Assembly (NCBI RefSeq): GCF_031569985.1
Contig: NZ_JAMQKA010000019.1
Span: 36,879 to 100,878, forward strand
Direction of reading: 5' to 3'
DNA length: 64,000 nt
DNA from: JAMQKA01 sp031569985
Lineage (GTDB): Bacteria; Bacteroidota; Rhodothermia; Balneolales; Balneolaceae
Shown: in pieces, positions 8,812-16,922 of the stretch
Layout of the letters: every line of letters starts with the position of its first letter
How positions within the stretch are numbered: position 1 is the stretch's first letter
Program-made: the position numbers and the translations under genes
The notes under the pieces: generated by a model
Told to the model about the DNA's origin: nothing
The model's database searches: none
Seen by the model: only the letters and a program-made list of their open reading frames with translations

Positions 8812-9480
8812 ATGGATATCAAAATCACTGTAGCCGACGATTCGCATCAGAAGTATGCCGAAGAGATCTGCCAGCTTATGGAGGAAGCTGCCCATAAACG
8901 GGGTACCGGCATTGCCAAACGGGAACCGGGCTACATCCGCGCCAAAATGCGTGACGGGAAAGCGATTATTGCGCTCGATGGCGATAAGTTCATCGGATTT
9001 AGCTATGTAGAATCCTGGAGTAACAAAGAGTATGTAGCCAACTCCGGGCTGATTGTGCACCCCGACTACCGCGGGCAGGGTCTTGGGAAAAAAATCAAGC
9101 ACAAAATCTTTGAACTCTCCCGCAAGAAGTACCCCAAATCCAAGATATTCGGTATTACAACGAGCCTGGCGGTCATGAAAATCAACTCCGACCTGGGTTA
9201 TGAACCCGTCACCTTCTCAGAGCTGACGCGCGACGATACCTTCTGGGATGGATGCCAGAGCTGCCCCAACTATGATATCCTGAACAGCAACAACCGCAAG
9301 AACTGCCTCTGCACCGGCATGCTCTATGATCCCGAAGAGCAAAAAAAGAAGGAGAAAAAGCGCAAACAGCAGGAGAAGGAAAAAAGATGGGAACGCTTTA
9401 AACGCTTTCTCAAACTCAAGAAAAAACAATTTATCCGCAAAACTGAATCGATTCTAAAATTCAAAATAGGATGGCAATGA
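8812..9480 (+). CDS. GNAT acetyltransferase at the head of the arginine operon
   Basis: This 222-residue GNAT-family protein is probably the first enzyme of arginine synthesis (acylation of glutamate). The acyl-CoA site is visible as LIVHPDYRGQGLGKKIKHKI, the R/Q-x-x-G-x-G/A motif, at about residues 83-102. After the fold comes CQSCPNYDILNSNNRKNCLC, a cysteine-rich patch with four cysteines that may bind metal. The tail of about 45 residues is almost all K/E/R/F and probably a charged helix. A GNAT protein heads the arginine cluster in several Bacteroidota, replacing classical ArgA; whether acetyl- or succinyl-CoA is used is not determinable here. The stop overlaps the argG start by 4 bases. 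Confidence 0.8.
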   Translation: MDIKITVADDSHQKYAEEICQLMEEAAHKRGTGIAKREPGYIRAKMRDGKAIIALDGDKFIGFSYVESWSNKEYVANSGLIVHPDYRGQGLGKKIKHKIFELSRKKYPKSKIFGITTSLAVMKINSDLGYEPVTFSELTRDDTFWDGCQSCPNYDILNSNNRKNCLCTGMLYDPEEQKKKEKKRKQQEKEKRWERFKRFLKLKKKQFIRKTESILKFKIGWQ

Positions 9481-10673
9481 GTAACAGCAAAAAAGTAGTA
9501 CTGGCCTACAGCGGGGGACTCGATACCTCCTACTGCGTGGCTTATCTAAAAAATGAGCTTAATTTAGAAGTCCACACCGTTCTTGTGGAAACGGGTGGCT
9601 TCACGCAGGAAGAACTTGACGAAGTTGAAGAAAAAGCGCTCTCGCTGGGTGCCTCTTCCCATAAAACCATTGACAAAGTTGACGATTTTTACCAACAGAT
9701 TATCCGTTACCTGGTTTATGGGAATGTGCTGAAAAATCATACCTATCCCCTTTCGGTAAGTGCTGAGCGTGTCTCGCAGGCGATCGCCGTGGCCGAATAC
9801 GCCCAGCAGCTCGATGCCGACTACATTGCCCACGGAAGCACGGGCGCCGGCAACGACCAGATTCGGTTCGACCTCGTGTTCAATGTGATGGTCCCCGACC
9901 TGGAGATTTTGACCCCCATTCGAGATCAAAAACTCTCTCGCGAAGAAGAGGTGGAGTTTCTTAAAGGGTATGGCGTGGATTTGGACTGGGAAGAAGCACA
10001 GTATTCTGTCAACAAAGGTCTTTGGGGAACTACCGTTGGGGGAGCCGAAACGCTGACCTCTCACCTGCCGCTGCCCAACGACGCCTGGCCCAGTCAGCTT
10101 GAAAAGAACGGGTCCGAGATTGTGGAGCTGGAATTTGACAAAGGAGAGATCGTGGGTGTCGGCGGTCGATCCATGAGCTCAGTTGAAGCTATACGAACAC
10201 TGGATGAGCTCGGTTCCTCCTATGCCATCGGTCGCGATGTGCATGTGGGCGACACGATTATCGGCATTAAAGGACGCGTAGGCTTTGAAGCCGCTGCTCC
10301 CTTGATCATCATCAACGCTCACCGTCAGCTGGAAAAGCACACACTCACCAAATGGCAGCTGTATTGGAAAGATCAGCTCGGCGAATGGTATGGGCAGATG
10401 CTGCACGAAGGGCAGTTCCTGGATCCCGTGATGAGAAACATCGAGGCCTTTATGGAGGATACACAGGAAGCGGTCTCTGGCACAGTAAAAGTGAGCCTGC
10501 ATCCCTATCGCTATGAAATACTGGGCATCAGCTCTGATAACGATCTGATGCAGTCCTCTTTTGGCGACTACGGCGAAATGAACAAAGCCTGGAGCGGCGA
10601 TGATGTCAAAGGCTTTTCCAAAATTCTATCGAACCAGATTAATCTTCACAGATCAGTACACAACGAATCATGA
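9477..10673 (+). CDS. argG: Argininosuccinate synthase
   Basis: This enzyme of about 398 residues joins citrulline and aspartate using ATP. The PP-loop motif VVLAYSGGLDTSYC opens the protein, and the ADYIAHGSTGAGNDQIRFD segment that binds citrulline/aspartate follows. Two ATG codons are possible, 9471 and 9477; the second has AGGA five bases before it and makes the usual ATGA overlap with the previous gene, so it was chosen. The stop overlaps argC by 4 bases (ATGA). The gene acts after the transcarbamylase and before argH, all within this operon. Confidence 0.95.
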   Translation: MSNSKKVVLAYSGGLDTSYCVAYLKNELNLEVHTVLVETGGFTQEELDEVEEKALSLGASSHKTIDKVDDFYQQIIRYLVYGNVLKNHTYPLSVSAERVSQAIAVAEYAQQLDADYIAHGSTGAGNDQIRFDLVFNVMVPDLEILTPIRDQKLSREEEVEFLKGYGVDLDWEEAQYSVNKGLWGTTVGGAETLTSHLPLPNDAWPSQLEKNGSEIVELEFDKGEIVGVGGRSMSSVEAIRTLDELGSSYAIGRDVHVGDTIIGIKGRVGFEAAAPLIIINAHRQLEKHTLTKWQLYWKDQLGEWYGQMLHEGQFLDPVMRNIEAFMEDTQEAVSGTVKVSLHPYRYEILGISSDNDLMQSSFGDYGEMNKAWSGDDVKGFSKILSNQINLHRSVHNES

Positions 10674-11650
10674 TTGACGCAGGAATTGTAGGCGGAGGTG
10701 GATATACGGCGGGTGAACTTATTCGCCTGCTGCTTCACCACCCCGAAATAAATCTCGATTTTGTATACAGCCGAAGCCAGGGCGGAAAGCCAGTTTCCTC
10801 CATCCACCAGGATTTGGTGGGTGAAGCCGACTTTGCCTTTGCTGACGCTGTTAACACAGACGTGGATGTTATATTCCTCTGTATGGGGCACGGCAATTCA
10901 AGGCCCTTCCTGGAAGAGAATCCATTGCCGGAAGAGGTTAAAATTGTGGACCTGAGCCGCGACTTCCGCCTGAAGGAGGATGACACCCATGGGAATAATC
11001 GCCAGTTCATTTACGGGCTGCCGGAGTTAAACTATGATTCGATTTCTAAAACAGATCAGGTTGCCAATCCCGGTTGTTTTGCAACGGGTATCCAGCTGGC
11101 GCTACTTCCGATGGCCGATAACAAGAAATTGCTGGAGGATGTGAATATCCACGCCATCACGGGTTCTACCGGGGCGGGACAAAAACCGCGTTCGACTACT
11201 CATTTCAGCTGGCGTGAAGGAAACGTTTCGATCTACAAAGCCTTTACCCACCAACATCTCGATGAAATCAAGCAGAGTGTGGGACAGTTGCAAGGAGTTT
11301 ATAACCAAGATATCAACTTCATCCCGATGCGCGGCAATTTTACGCGTGGTATTTTCGTGTCGGCCTACACCAAGACTGATTTGACAGAGCATGAGGCCGT
11401 TGAGCTTTACAAAGAGTATTACAGTGACGCCCAATTCACCCATGTGAGCCCTGAACCACTGCACCTCAAACAGGTCGTCAACACTAATAAGTGTATCCTA
11501 CACGTAGAAAAGCACGGCGATAACCTGCTGGTTACCAGTATTATCGACAATCTTTTAAAAGGAGCTTCGGGACAGGCCGTGCACAACATGAACCTGATGC
11601 TCGGACTTCCGGAAGACACCGGTTTGCAACTTAAATCGAGTTATTTCTAG
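10670..11650 (+). CDS. argC: N-acetyl-gamma-glutamyl-phosphate reductase
   Basis: This 326-residue NADPH-dependent enzyme reduces the N-acyl-glutamyl phosphate made by ArgB to the semialdehyde. The Rossmann motif GIVGGGGYTAGELIRLL begins at residue 5 and the catalytic cysteine C136 sits in VANPGCFATG. GSTGAGQKP and the IPMRGNFTRGIF region match the family. ATGA overlap with argG shows translational coupling. Downstream the operon is broken by a 137-base gap (11651-11787) that carries an inverted repeat; in related clusters argD, the next enzyme of the pathway, is commonly placed here. Confidence 0.94.
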   Translation: MIDAGIVGGGGYTAGELIRLLLHHPEINLDFVYSRSQGGKPVSSIHQDLVGEADFAFADAVNTDVDVIFLCMGHGNSRPFLEENPLPEEVKIVDLSRDFRLKEDDTHGNNRQFIYGLPELNYDSISKTDQVANPGCFATGIQLALLPMADNKKLLEDVNIHAITGSTGAGQKPRSTTHFSWREGNVSIYKAFTHQHLDEIKQSVGQLQGVYNQDINFIPMRGNFTRGIFVSAYTKTDLTEHEAVELYKEYYSDAQFTHVSPEPLHLKQVVNTNKCILHVEKHGDNLLVTSIIDNLLKGASGQAVHNMNLMLGLPEDTGLQLKSSYF

Positions 11651-11661
11651 TGTTGTTTCGA

Positions 11662-11752
11662 TAGAACACGGATAACACAGATCAGACAGATATACGCCGA
11701 TAATATTTTGAAATCCGTGCTTATCAGCTGAATCCGTTTTATCTGCGTTCTA
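11662..11752. repeat. Palindromic repeat (AACGCGGAT/ATCCGCGTT family) between argC and argF'
   Basis: The left half, from TAGAACACGGATAACA at 11662, and the right half, ending ATCTGCGTTCTA at 11752, are imperfect inverted copies of each other over about 40 bases. Related elements lie at 50408-50494 (both arms), 56138-56177 (one arm) and 4171-4197 (fragment). The element occupies most of the only long gap inside the arginine operon. Confidence 0.7.
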
Positions 11753-11787
11753 AATTAAACGAGTAGTTTTGATAAAAATCATGAACG

Positions 11788-12723
11788 ATGAACAAATTCA
11801 CCCGAGTTTCCGACGTCGAGGACGTCAGCGCGTTAATTAAGGAGGCGATCCAGCTCAAAGCTGATCCTTTTCTATCGGATATTGGCAGCCGGAAGACGCT
11901 GGCGATGATCTTTCTTAATCCCAGCCTGCGCACCCGGATGAGTACACAAAAGGCGGCACAGAATTTGGGGATGAATACCATTGTCATGAATATGGGCAAA
12001 GACGGCTGGGCGCTCGAGTTCGAAGATGGCGCCGTTATGGACGGCAGCACGGTTGAACATATTAAAGACGCCGCCCAGGTCATCAGCCAGTATTGCGATG
12101 TGTTGGCGATCCGTTCGTTTGCCAAGTTTGAAGATCGCGATGAGGATTACAATGAACAGGTGCTAAGCCAGCTTATCGAGCATGCTTCGGTACCGGTGGT
12201 AAGCATGGAGTCGGCTACGCGCCATCCTTTGCAGTCGCTGGCCGATCTGGTGACGATAGCGGAAACCGGGATTCAAAAACCGAAAGTTGCCGTGACCTGG
12301 GCGCCTCATCCCAAGCCGCTGCCCCACGCTGTGGTGAATTCATTTTTGGAGTGGATTCAAACCACCGACGCCGATGTGACACTCACTCATCCCGAAGGAT
12401 ATGAGCTGGACGAAGAGTTCAGCGGTGGTGTGAAGGTGACTTATGACCAAGAAAAAGCATTTGAAGATGCGGATTTCGTCTATACCAAAAGCTGGGCCAG
12501 CTACACGCAGTATGGTAAGCGTCCACCAGTGGAAGACAATTGGACGGTTACAGTGGAAAAAATGAAACGCACAAACAACGGCCGGTTTATGCACTGCCTG
12601 CCGGTCCGCCGCAATGTGGTGGCAGAGGATGCCGTAATTGATAATTCAATCGTTTATGAACAAGCCCGGAACAGGGTATGCTCCTGTCAGGCTGTACTGA
12701 AAAATATTCTGGAGGCCAATTAA
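11788..12723 (+). CDS. argF': N-acyl-L-ornithine carbamoyltransferase (ArgF' type)
   Basis: This 311-residue transcarbamylase follows the pattern of acetylornithine or succinylornithine carbamoyltransferases rather than ordinary ornithine carbamoyltransferase. It has the carbamoyl-phosphate motif SLRTRMSTQKA at 46-56, ATRHPLQSLADL, TWAPHPKPLPHAV and FMHCLPVRRN. It carbamoylates an N-acylated ornithine to N-acylcitrulline, with deacylation later by ArgE. Residue V89, in MDGSTVEH, aligns with Pro90 of the Bacteroides fragilis succinylornithine enzyme and Glu92 of the Xanthomonas acetylornithine enzyme (alignment from memory), so the usual specificity marker gives no clear answer. The argB start follows directly after its TAA. 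Confidence 0.88.
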   Translation: MNKFTRVSDVEDVSALIKEAIQLKADPFLSDIGSRKTLAMIFLNPSLRTRMSTQKAAQNLGMNTIVMNMGKDGWALEFEDGAVMDGSTVEHIKDAAQVISQYCDVLAIRSFAKFEDRDEDYNEQVLSQLIEHASVPVVSMESATRHPLQSLADLVTIAETGIQKPKVAVTWAPHPKPLPHAVVNSFLEWIQTTDADVTLTHPEGYELDEEFSGGVKVTYDQEKAFEDADFVYTKSWASYTQYGKRPPVEDNWTVTVEKMKRTNNGRFMHCLPVRRNVVAEDAVIDNSIVYEQARNRVCSCQAVLKNILEAN

Positions 12724-13497
12724 ATGGAATCACTGCAAGTCATTAAAATCGGTGGAAAAGTCATCGCCGATGACGAGTTATTGGATGAGTTTCTAAACGA
12801 TTTCAGTGAGCTGGAGGGGCACAAAATTTTAGTTCACGGCGGTGGAAATATCGCAAGCCAATTCAGCGAACGGATGGGCGTTGATGTCAAAATGGTGCGC
12901 GGTCGCCGTGTGACGGACGAGGATTCTCTTGAAGTGGCCGTTATGACCTATGCCGGCCTGATCAACAAAAAGCTGGTAGCCCAACTGCAGTCGCGAGGCT
13001 GTAATGCTTTGGGGCTTTCCGGTGCTGATCTGAACGCCATTAAAGCCTTTAAAAGACGAGATTCTGATATCGACTATGGCTTTGTTGGTGATGTCGATGA
13101 CGACAGTGTCAACGTCGAGGGCCTGACGCAGCTGCTGAATATGAATATTTCGCCCGTTTTTTGTGCCCTGACGCACGACGGTAACGGGCAGCTGTTCAAC
13201 ACCAATGCTGATACGCTGGCAGCGGTGCTGGCTCACTCTCTTTCCGAAAATTTTGAGGTTACCCTGACCTTCTGTTTTGAAAAACAGGGCGTTCTCGAAG
13301 ATGTAGAGGATGATAGTTCCGTCATCCCCGAAATCGACCGGGAACTATACGCAGAACTTAAACAAGACGGCACGATTCACGAGGGGATGCTCCCCAAAAT
13401 GGAAAATGCCTTTACTGCCCTGAGCAAGGGCGTCCGGCAGGTTTCAATCACGCATCCTGCCAATCTACTAACCAAAACAGGAACAATACTAAAATGA
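12724..13497 (+). CDS. argB: N-acetyl(or N-acyl)glutamate kinase
   Basis: This 257-residue amino-acid kinase phosphorylates the gamma-carboxyl of N-acylglutamate. It shows IKIGGKVIADDELL (ATP-binding lysine and glycines), ILVHGGGNIASQFSERMG, the VRGRRVTDEDSLEVAVMTYA substrate segment, and LFNTNADTLAA. Length is the bacterial norm. The start lies immediately after the argF' stop (TAAATG), and the stop overlaps the next gene by ATGA. In organisms using succinylated intermediates the substrate would be N-succinylglutamate; the sequence does not decide this. Confidence 0.92.
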   Translation: MESLQVIKIGGKVIADDELLDEFLNDFSELEGHKILVHGGGNIASQFSERMGVDVKMVRGRRVTDEDSLEVAVMTYAGLINKKLVAQLQSRGCNALGLSGADLNAIKAFKRRDSDIDYGFVGDVDDDSVNVEGLTQLLNMNISPVFCALTHDGNGQLFNTNADTLAAVLAHSLSENFEVTLTFCFEKQGVLEDVEDDSSVIPEIDRELYAELKQDGTIHEGMLPKMENAFTALSKGVRQVSITHPANLLTKTGTILK

Positions 13498-14570
13498 TGA
13501 TTCAGACCTCTACTTCACTACATACCGAAGCAATCGAACTGCTTAAGAAGCTGATTGCTACCCCGTCCCTCTCTCGAGAGGAAGACGATACCGCGGAGGT
13601 CATTATTGACTTTCTCGAATCGCACGGCGTGGTAACACAGCGCTTGCACAACAACATCTGGGCTACAAGCAAGCATTTTGAGCCGGGTAAGCCGACCCTG
13701 CTGCTCAATTCGCACCACGACACGGTAAAGCCGAATGACGGGTACACACGAGACCCGCATAGCCCGGAAGTGGAAGATGGTAAGCTTTTCGGACTCGGTA
13801 GTAATGATGCCGGAGGTCCACTGGTCTCCCTGATGGCAACGTTTCTCCATTTTCACGATCGCGAAGACCTGGCCTGGAACTTAGTATTCTGCGCCTCGGC
13901 CGAAGAGGAGATATCCGGTGACAACGGAATGCGCGCCGCTCGCAATGAACTGCCGGAGTTCGACTGCGCCATCGTCGGAGAACCTACGCAAATGAAGATG
14001 GCGATCGCTGAAAAAGGCCTGCTGATCCTGGATTGTACAGCCAAAGGCACGAGTGGTCATGCCGCTCACGATGGCGCCGACAACGCCATCTACAAAGCGA
14101 TGAAGGATATTGAATGGTTTCGAACTTTTAAATTCAGCAAGGTTTCTGATTCACTGGGTCCGATAAAGATGACGGTAACAATCATCAACTCCGGGAGCCA
14201 ACACAATGTGGTACCTGACAGCTGTACTTTTACGGTTGATGTGCGTACCACTGACGCCTATACGCTTGAAGAAGTAATTCAGGTGATTGACGATCACACC
14301 TTGTCGGAGATCAAGCCGCGTTCGGTGCAGCTCCGGCCTTCGTCCATTCCCACGGATCACCCGCTGGTAACAACGGGGACCTCGATGGGCATTGAGACGT
14401 ATGGTTCACCCACGCTTTCGGATCAGTCTTTGCTGCCTGTACCCTCTCTCAAGATGGGCCCCGGTGATTCCAACCGTTCTCACACGGCTGATGAGTTTAT
14501 CAAGCTGTCTGAAATTGAGAATGGAATCGACACCTACATTGAACTGCTAAGCAAAGTTCTGACCACATAA
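13494..14570 (+). CDS. argE: N-acylornithine/N-acylcitrulline deacylase (ArgE/DapE, peptidase M20)
   Basis: This 358-residue dinuclear zinc hydrolase of family M20 removes the N-acyl group at the end of the protected part of the pathway. Metal and catalytic residues are readable: H74 and D76 in LNSHHDTV, bridging D105 in GSNDAGG, the catalytic glutamate in SAEEEISG near 137-138, E163 in VGEPT, and the final histidine in SNRSHTADEF. With an ArgF'-type transcarbamylase, the substrate is expected to be N-acylcitrulline rather than N-acylornithine. The gene overlaps argB by 4 bases and argH by 1 base. Confidence 0.88.
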   Translation: MMIQTSTSLHTEAIELLKKLIATPSLSREEDDTAEVIIDFLESHGVVTQRLHNNIWATSKHFEPGKPTLLLNSHHDTVKPNDGYTRDPHSPEVEDGKLFGLGSNDAGGPLVSLMATFLHFHDREDLAWNLVFCASAEEEISGDNGMRAARNELPEFDCAIVGEPTQMKMAIAEKGLLILDCTAKGTSGHAAHDGADNAIYKAMKDIEWFRTFKFSKVSDSLGPIKMTVTIINSGSQHNVVPDSCTFTVDVRTTDAYTLEEVIQVIDDHTLSEIKPRSVQLRPSSIPTDHPLVTTGTSMGIETYGSPTLSDQSLLPVPSLKMGPGDSNRSHTADEFIKLSEIENGIDTYIELLSKVLTT

Positions 14571-15856
14571 TGAAAGTCTGGGACAAAGGGTTCGACACGG
14601 AAACGAAGGTAGAAGAGTTTACGGTTGGCAACGACCGTGAACTCGATCTACTGTTGGCAGAGTATGATGTGCAAGCCTCCATTGCTCACGCCAAGATGTT
14701 GAAAGAGGCCGGGATTCTCACCGAGGAGGAACTCAACGGGTTGGTTGCCGAACTCAATACCATTGGCCGCGAGGTGGATGAAGGCACGTTCACTATAGAG
14801 CAGGAGTTTGAAGATATTCATTCCAAAATTGAACACCGGTTGACCGAAGCCGTTGGCGATGCCGGTAAGAAGATTCACACCGGGCGCTCGCGCAACGACC
14901 AGGTGCTGGTGTGCATGCATCTGTATGCCAAAAGCGAGATCGACGGGATCAAAGAGCTCATCAAAAGCCTTTTTGATCGACTGAGCGAACTGAGCGAAAA
15001 GAACAAAGACGTGCTGATGCCGGGCTACACCCACTTCCAGGTGGCGATGCCCTCCTCGTTCGGACTCTGGTTTGCGGCGTATGCCGAGCAATTGGTAGAC
15101 GATCTCCATCAGCTCAATGCGGCGTTTAACGTGGCTGATCAAAATCCACTGGGATCTGCAGCGGGCTACGGTTCAAATCTACCGATTAATCGCACGCATA
15201 CTACGGAGGAGTTGGGCTTTGCCACGCTTAAATACAACTCGGTGGCAGCGCAGATGAGTCGCGGTCGGCTGGAGCAGTCACTGGCTATGGGACTTTCCTC
15301 CGTTGCGGCCACGCTTTCCAAACTGGCGATGGACGCGGTGCTCTATGCCGGACAAAATCACGATTTCATCTCATTCCCTGATGAACTGACAACCGGCTCC
15401 AGCATCATGCCGCACAAAAAAAACCCGGATGTGTTTGAGTTGATACGCGGGAAGTGCAACTCGATCCAGGCATTGCCCAACCAGGTGGCTATGATCAACA
15501 GCAACCTGCCGAGCGGTTACCACCGGGAGTACCAGATCCTGAAGGAAGCGCTGTTCCCGGCTGTGGAAACGCTGAAATCATGCCTGGATATGGCGGAATT
15601 CATGCTGCAACATATCGAAGTGAATGAAGATATTTTGGATGACGAGCGGTATAAATACCTGTTTAGCGTGGAAGTGGTAAACAAGCAGGTGGGCAAAGGT
15701 GTGCCGTTTCGCGAGGCCTACCGGGATGTAGCCGAACAGATTAACAAAGGGACTTTCAACCCGGAAAAACAGGTGGAGCACACCCACGAGGGTAGTATCG
15801 GGAACCTGTGCAATGATGAGATCCGTGAGAAGTTTGCACGGGCATTCGACGGGTAA
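14570..15856 (+). CDS. argH: Argininosuccinate lyase
   Basis: This 428-residue fumarase/aspartase-superfamily enzyme splits argininosuccinate to arginine and fumarate. Diagnostic segments: HTGRSRNDQVLVCMHLYA, MPGYTHFQVAMPS, and the superfamily signature GSSIMPHKKNPDVFE with its mobile catalytic serine. It is somewhat shorter at the C-terminus than the usual 450-460 residues. Its ATG shares one base with the argE stop (TAATG). Its TAA stop at 15854-15856 is also the first part of a dispersed inverted repeat (AACCGC...GCGGTT, 15855-15934). Confidence 0.95.
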   Translation: MKVWDKGFDTETKVEEFTVGNDRELDLLLAEYDVQASIAHAKMLKEAGILTEEELNGLVAELNTIGREVDEGTFTIEQEFEDIHSKIEHRLTEAVGDAGKKIHTGRSRNDQVLVCMHLYAKSEIDGIKELIKSLFDRLSELSEKNKDVLMPGYTHFQVAMPSSFGLWFAAYAEQLVDDLHQLNAAFNVADQNPLGSAAGYGSNLPINRTHTTEELGFATLKYNSVAAQMSRGRLEQSLAMGLSSVAATLSKLAMDAVLYAGQNHDFISFPDELTTGSSIMPHKKNPDVFELIRGKCNSIQALPNQVAMINSNLPSGYHREYQILKEALFPAVETLKSCLDMAEFMLQHIEVNEDILDDERYKYLFSVEVVNKQVGKGVPFREAYRDVAEQINKGTFNPEKQVEHTHEGSIGNLCNDEIREKFARAFDG

Positions 15857-15934
15857 CCGCAAAGGGCACATAGAAGTCGCAGAGAATATTTAACTACTTT
15901 TCGATCTTTGCGATTTCCTTTGTACTCAGCGGTT
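15855..15934. repeat. Inverted repeat of the accgcaaag type after argH
   Basis: AACCGCAAAGGGCAC at the left and its imperfect complement ending TGTACTCAGCGGTT at 15934 form a long stem; the outer six bases AACCGC (15855-15860) and GCGGTT (15929-15934) pair perfectly, and GTCGCAGAG/ATCTTTGCGA pair further in. It begins inside the argH stop codon. It could act as a transcript end, but no T-run follows. Confidence 0.65.
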
Positions 15935-15957
15935 AATAAATCACTTTGTGTTTTCGA

Positions 15958-16034
15958 GTAATCTCGACCTCGAGGGAATGATCTTTCTGTTATATACTGT
16001 AGTACAAAGATTTCTCCCTTACGGTCGAAATGAC
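15958..16034. repeat. Inverted repeat of the GTCATCTCGA family before proC
   Basis: GTAATCTCGACC (15958-15969) and GGTCGAAATGAC (16023-16034) are imperfect inverted arms, with a second inner pair GGGAATGATCTTT / AAAGATTTCTCCC. The same layout is present at 22804-22896 (GTCATCTCGA / TCGAGATGAC with GAGAGATCTTT / AAAGATCTCTC), so this is a second copy of one family. Confidence 0.65.
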
Positions 16035-16075
16035 TACATCATTTTAAAACAGATAATTAATTACACCAATAGATT

Positions 16076-16876
16076 ATGAAAAAAGAAGTAACGATACTGG
16101 GCGGCGGTAACCTCGGGACAGCATTGGCTAAAGGGCTGGTGGGAACCGAGGAAGCCAAGTCAAAATACAATGTAACGGTAACTCGACGAAAGGTTGAGCT
16201 CATTAAACATCTTGAAGATGACGGGATCAAGGTTACTTCGGACAACCTGGATGCTGTTGAGAACTCTGAGCTTCTTATCCTGGCGGTTCAACCGAATCAG
16301 ATTGAAGGACTCATAGAGCAAATTAAACCGTCACTCCATCCTGAGAAACATATCATCATCTCAGCTATAACCGGTGTGACTGACGAGGAGATCGCCGAGC
16401 TAACCGGTACCGGTTTTCGCATCATTCGTGTGATGCCAAACACCGCAGCTGCTATTAACCAGTCGATGACCTGTATTGAAAGTACCCCCCACAAAGAGGC
16501 AGAAGAAGCAGTTGTTGAACTTTTTGAAGCAATTGGAAAAACGCTGGTCATCGGTACCGAACTTATGGAAGCTTCTACGGTGCTGGGCGCCTGTGGTATC
16601 GCTTTTTTCCTGCGCTATATTCGCGCGGCTTCACAGGGTGGAATCGAGGTCGGATTTCACGCCGAGGAAGCACAGCTTATTGCAGCCCAAACGGCACTGG
16701 GGGCTTCTGCCCTGCTATTGGAGTCTGGCGGCCATCCCGAGCACGAGATCGACAAGGTGACAACCCCCAAAGGCTGCACCATTGCCGGGCTGAATGAGAT
16801 GGAACATAACGGCCTGAGCTCAGCGCTCATCAAGGGGATTAAGACTTCATTCGAGAAGATTGCCAAGATTCGGTAG
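16076..16876 (+). CDS. proC: Pyrroline-5-carboxylate reductase
   Basis: This 266-residue enzyme carries out the last step of proline synthesis, NAD(P)H-dependent reduction of pyrroline-5-carboxylate. It starts with the Rossmann motif VTILGGGNLGTALAKGL. IRVMPNTAAAINQSMT and the C-terminal dimer region with LESGGHPEHEIDKVTTPKGCTIAG-like sequence (residues about 215-238) are the ProC signature. It lies 219 bases after argH, separated by two inverted repeats. proC at the end of the arginine cluster is a known arrangement in Bacteroidota and fits shared use of glutamate-derived intermediates. Confidence 0.94.
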   Translation: MKKEVTILGGGNLGTALAKGLVGTEEAKSKYNVTVTRRKVELIKHLEDDGIKVTSDNLDAVENSELLILAVQPNQIEGLIEQIKPSLHPEKHIIISAITGVTDEEIAELTGTGFRIIRVMPNTAAAINQSMTCIESTPHKEAEEAVVELFEAIGKTLVIGTELMEASTVLGACGIAFFLRYIRAASQGGIEVGFHAEEAQLIAAQTALGASALLLESGGHPEHEIDKVTTPKGCTIAGLNEMEHNGLSSALIKGIKTSFEKIAKIR

Positions 16877-16888
16877 AACACTGCTCAA

Positions 16889-16922
16889 AGGTGCGACGCA
16901 CTTCCAAAAGTGCATCGCACCT
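16889..16922. repeat. 15-base-arm hairpin after proC
   Basis: AGGTGCGACGCACTT (16889-16903) and AAGTGCATCGCACCT (16908-16922) pair over 15 bases with one mismatch around a 4-base loop. The position 13 bases after the proC stop suits a terminator, but no T-run follows on either strand, so a REP-like palindrome is equally likely. Confidence 0.65.

Noticed and set aside
8502..8833. Small genes in the leader of the arginine operon
   Set aside because: The two overlapping frames have low-complexity, proline/leucine-rich or mixed content, no ribosome-binding site, and cover a promoter/leader region.
16889..16922. Intrinsic terminator after proC
   Set aside because: The hairpin is strong but is not followed by a T-run on either strand, so it is listed as a repeat.
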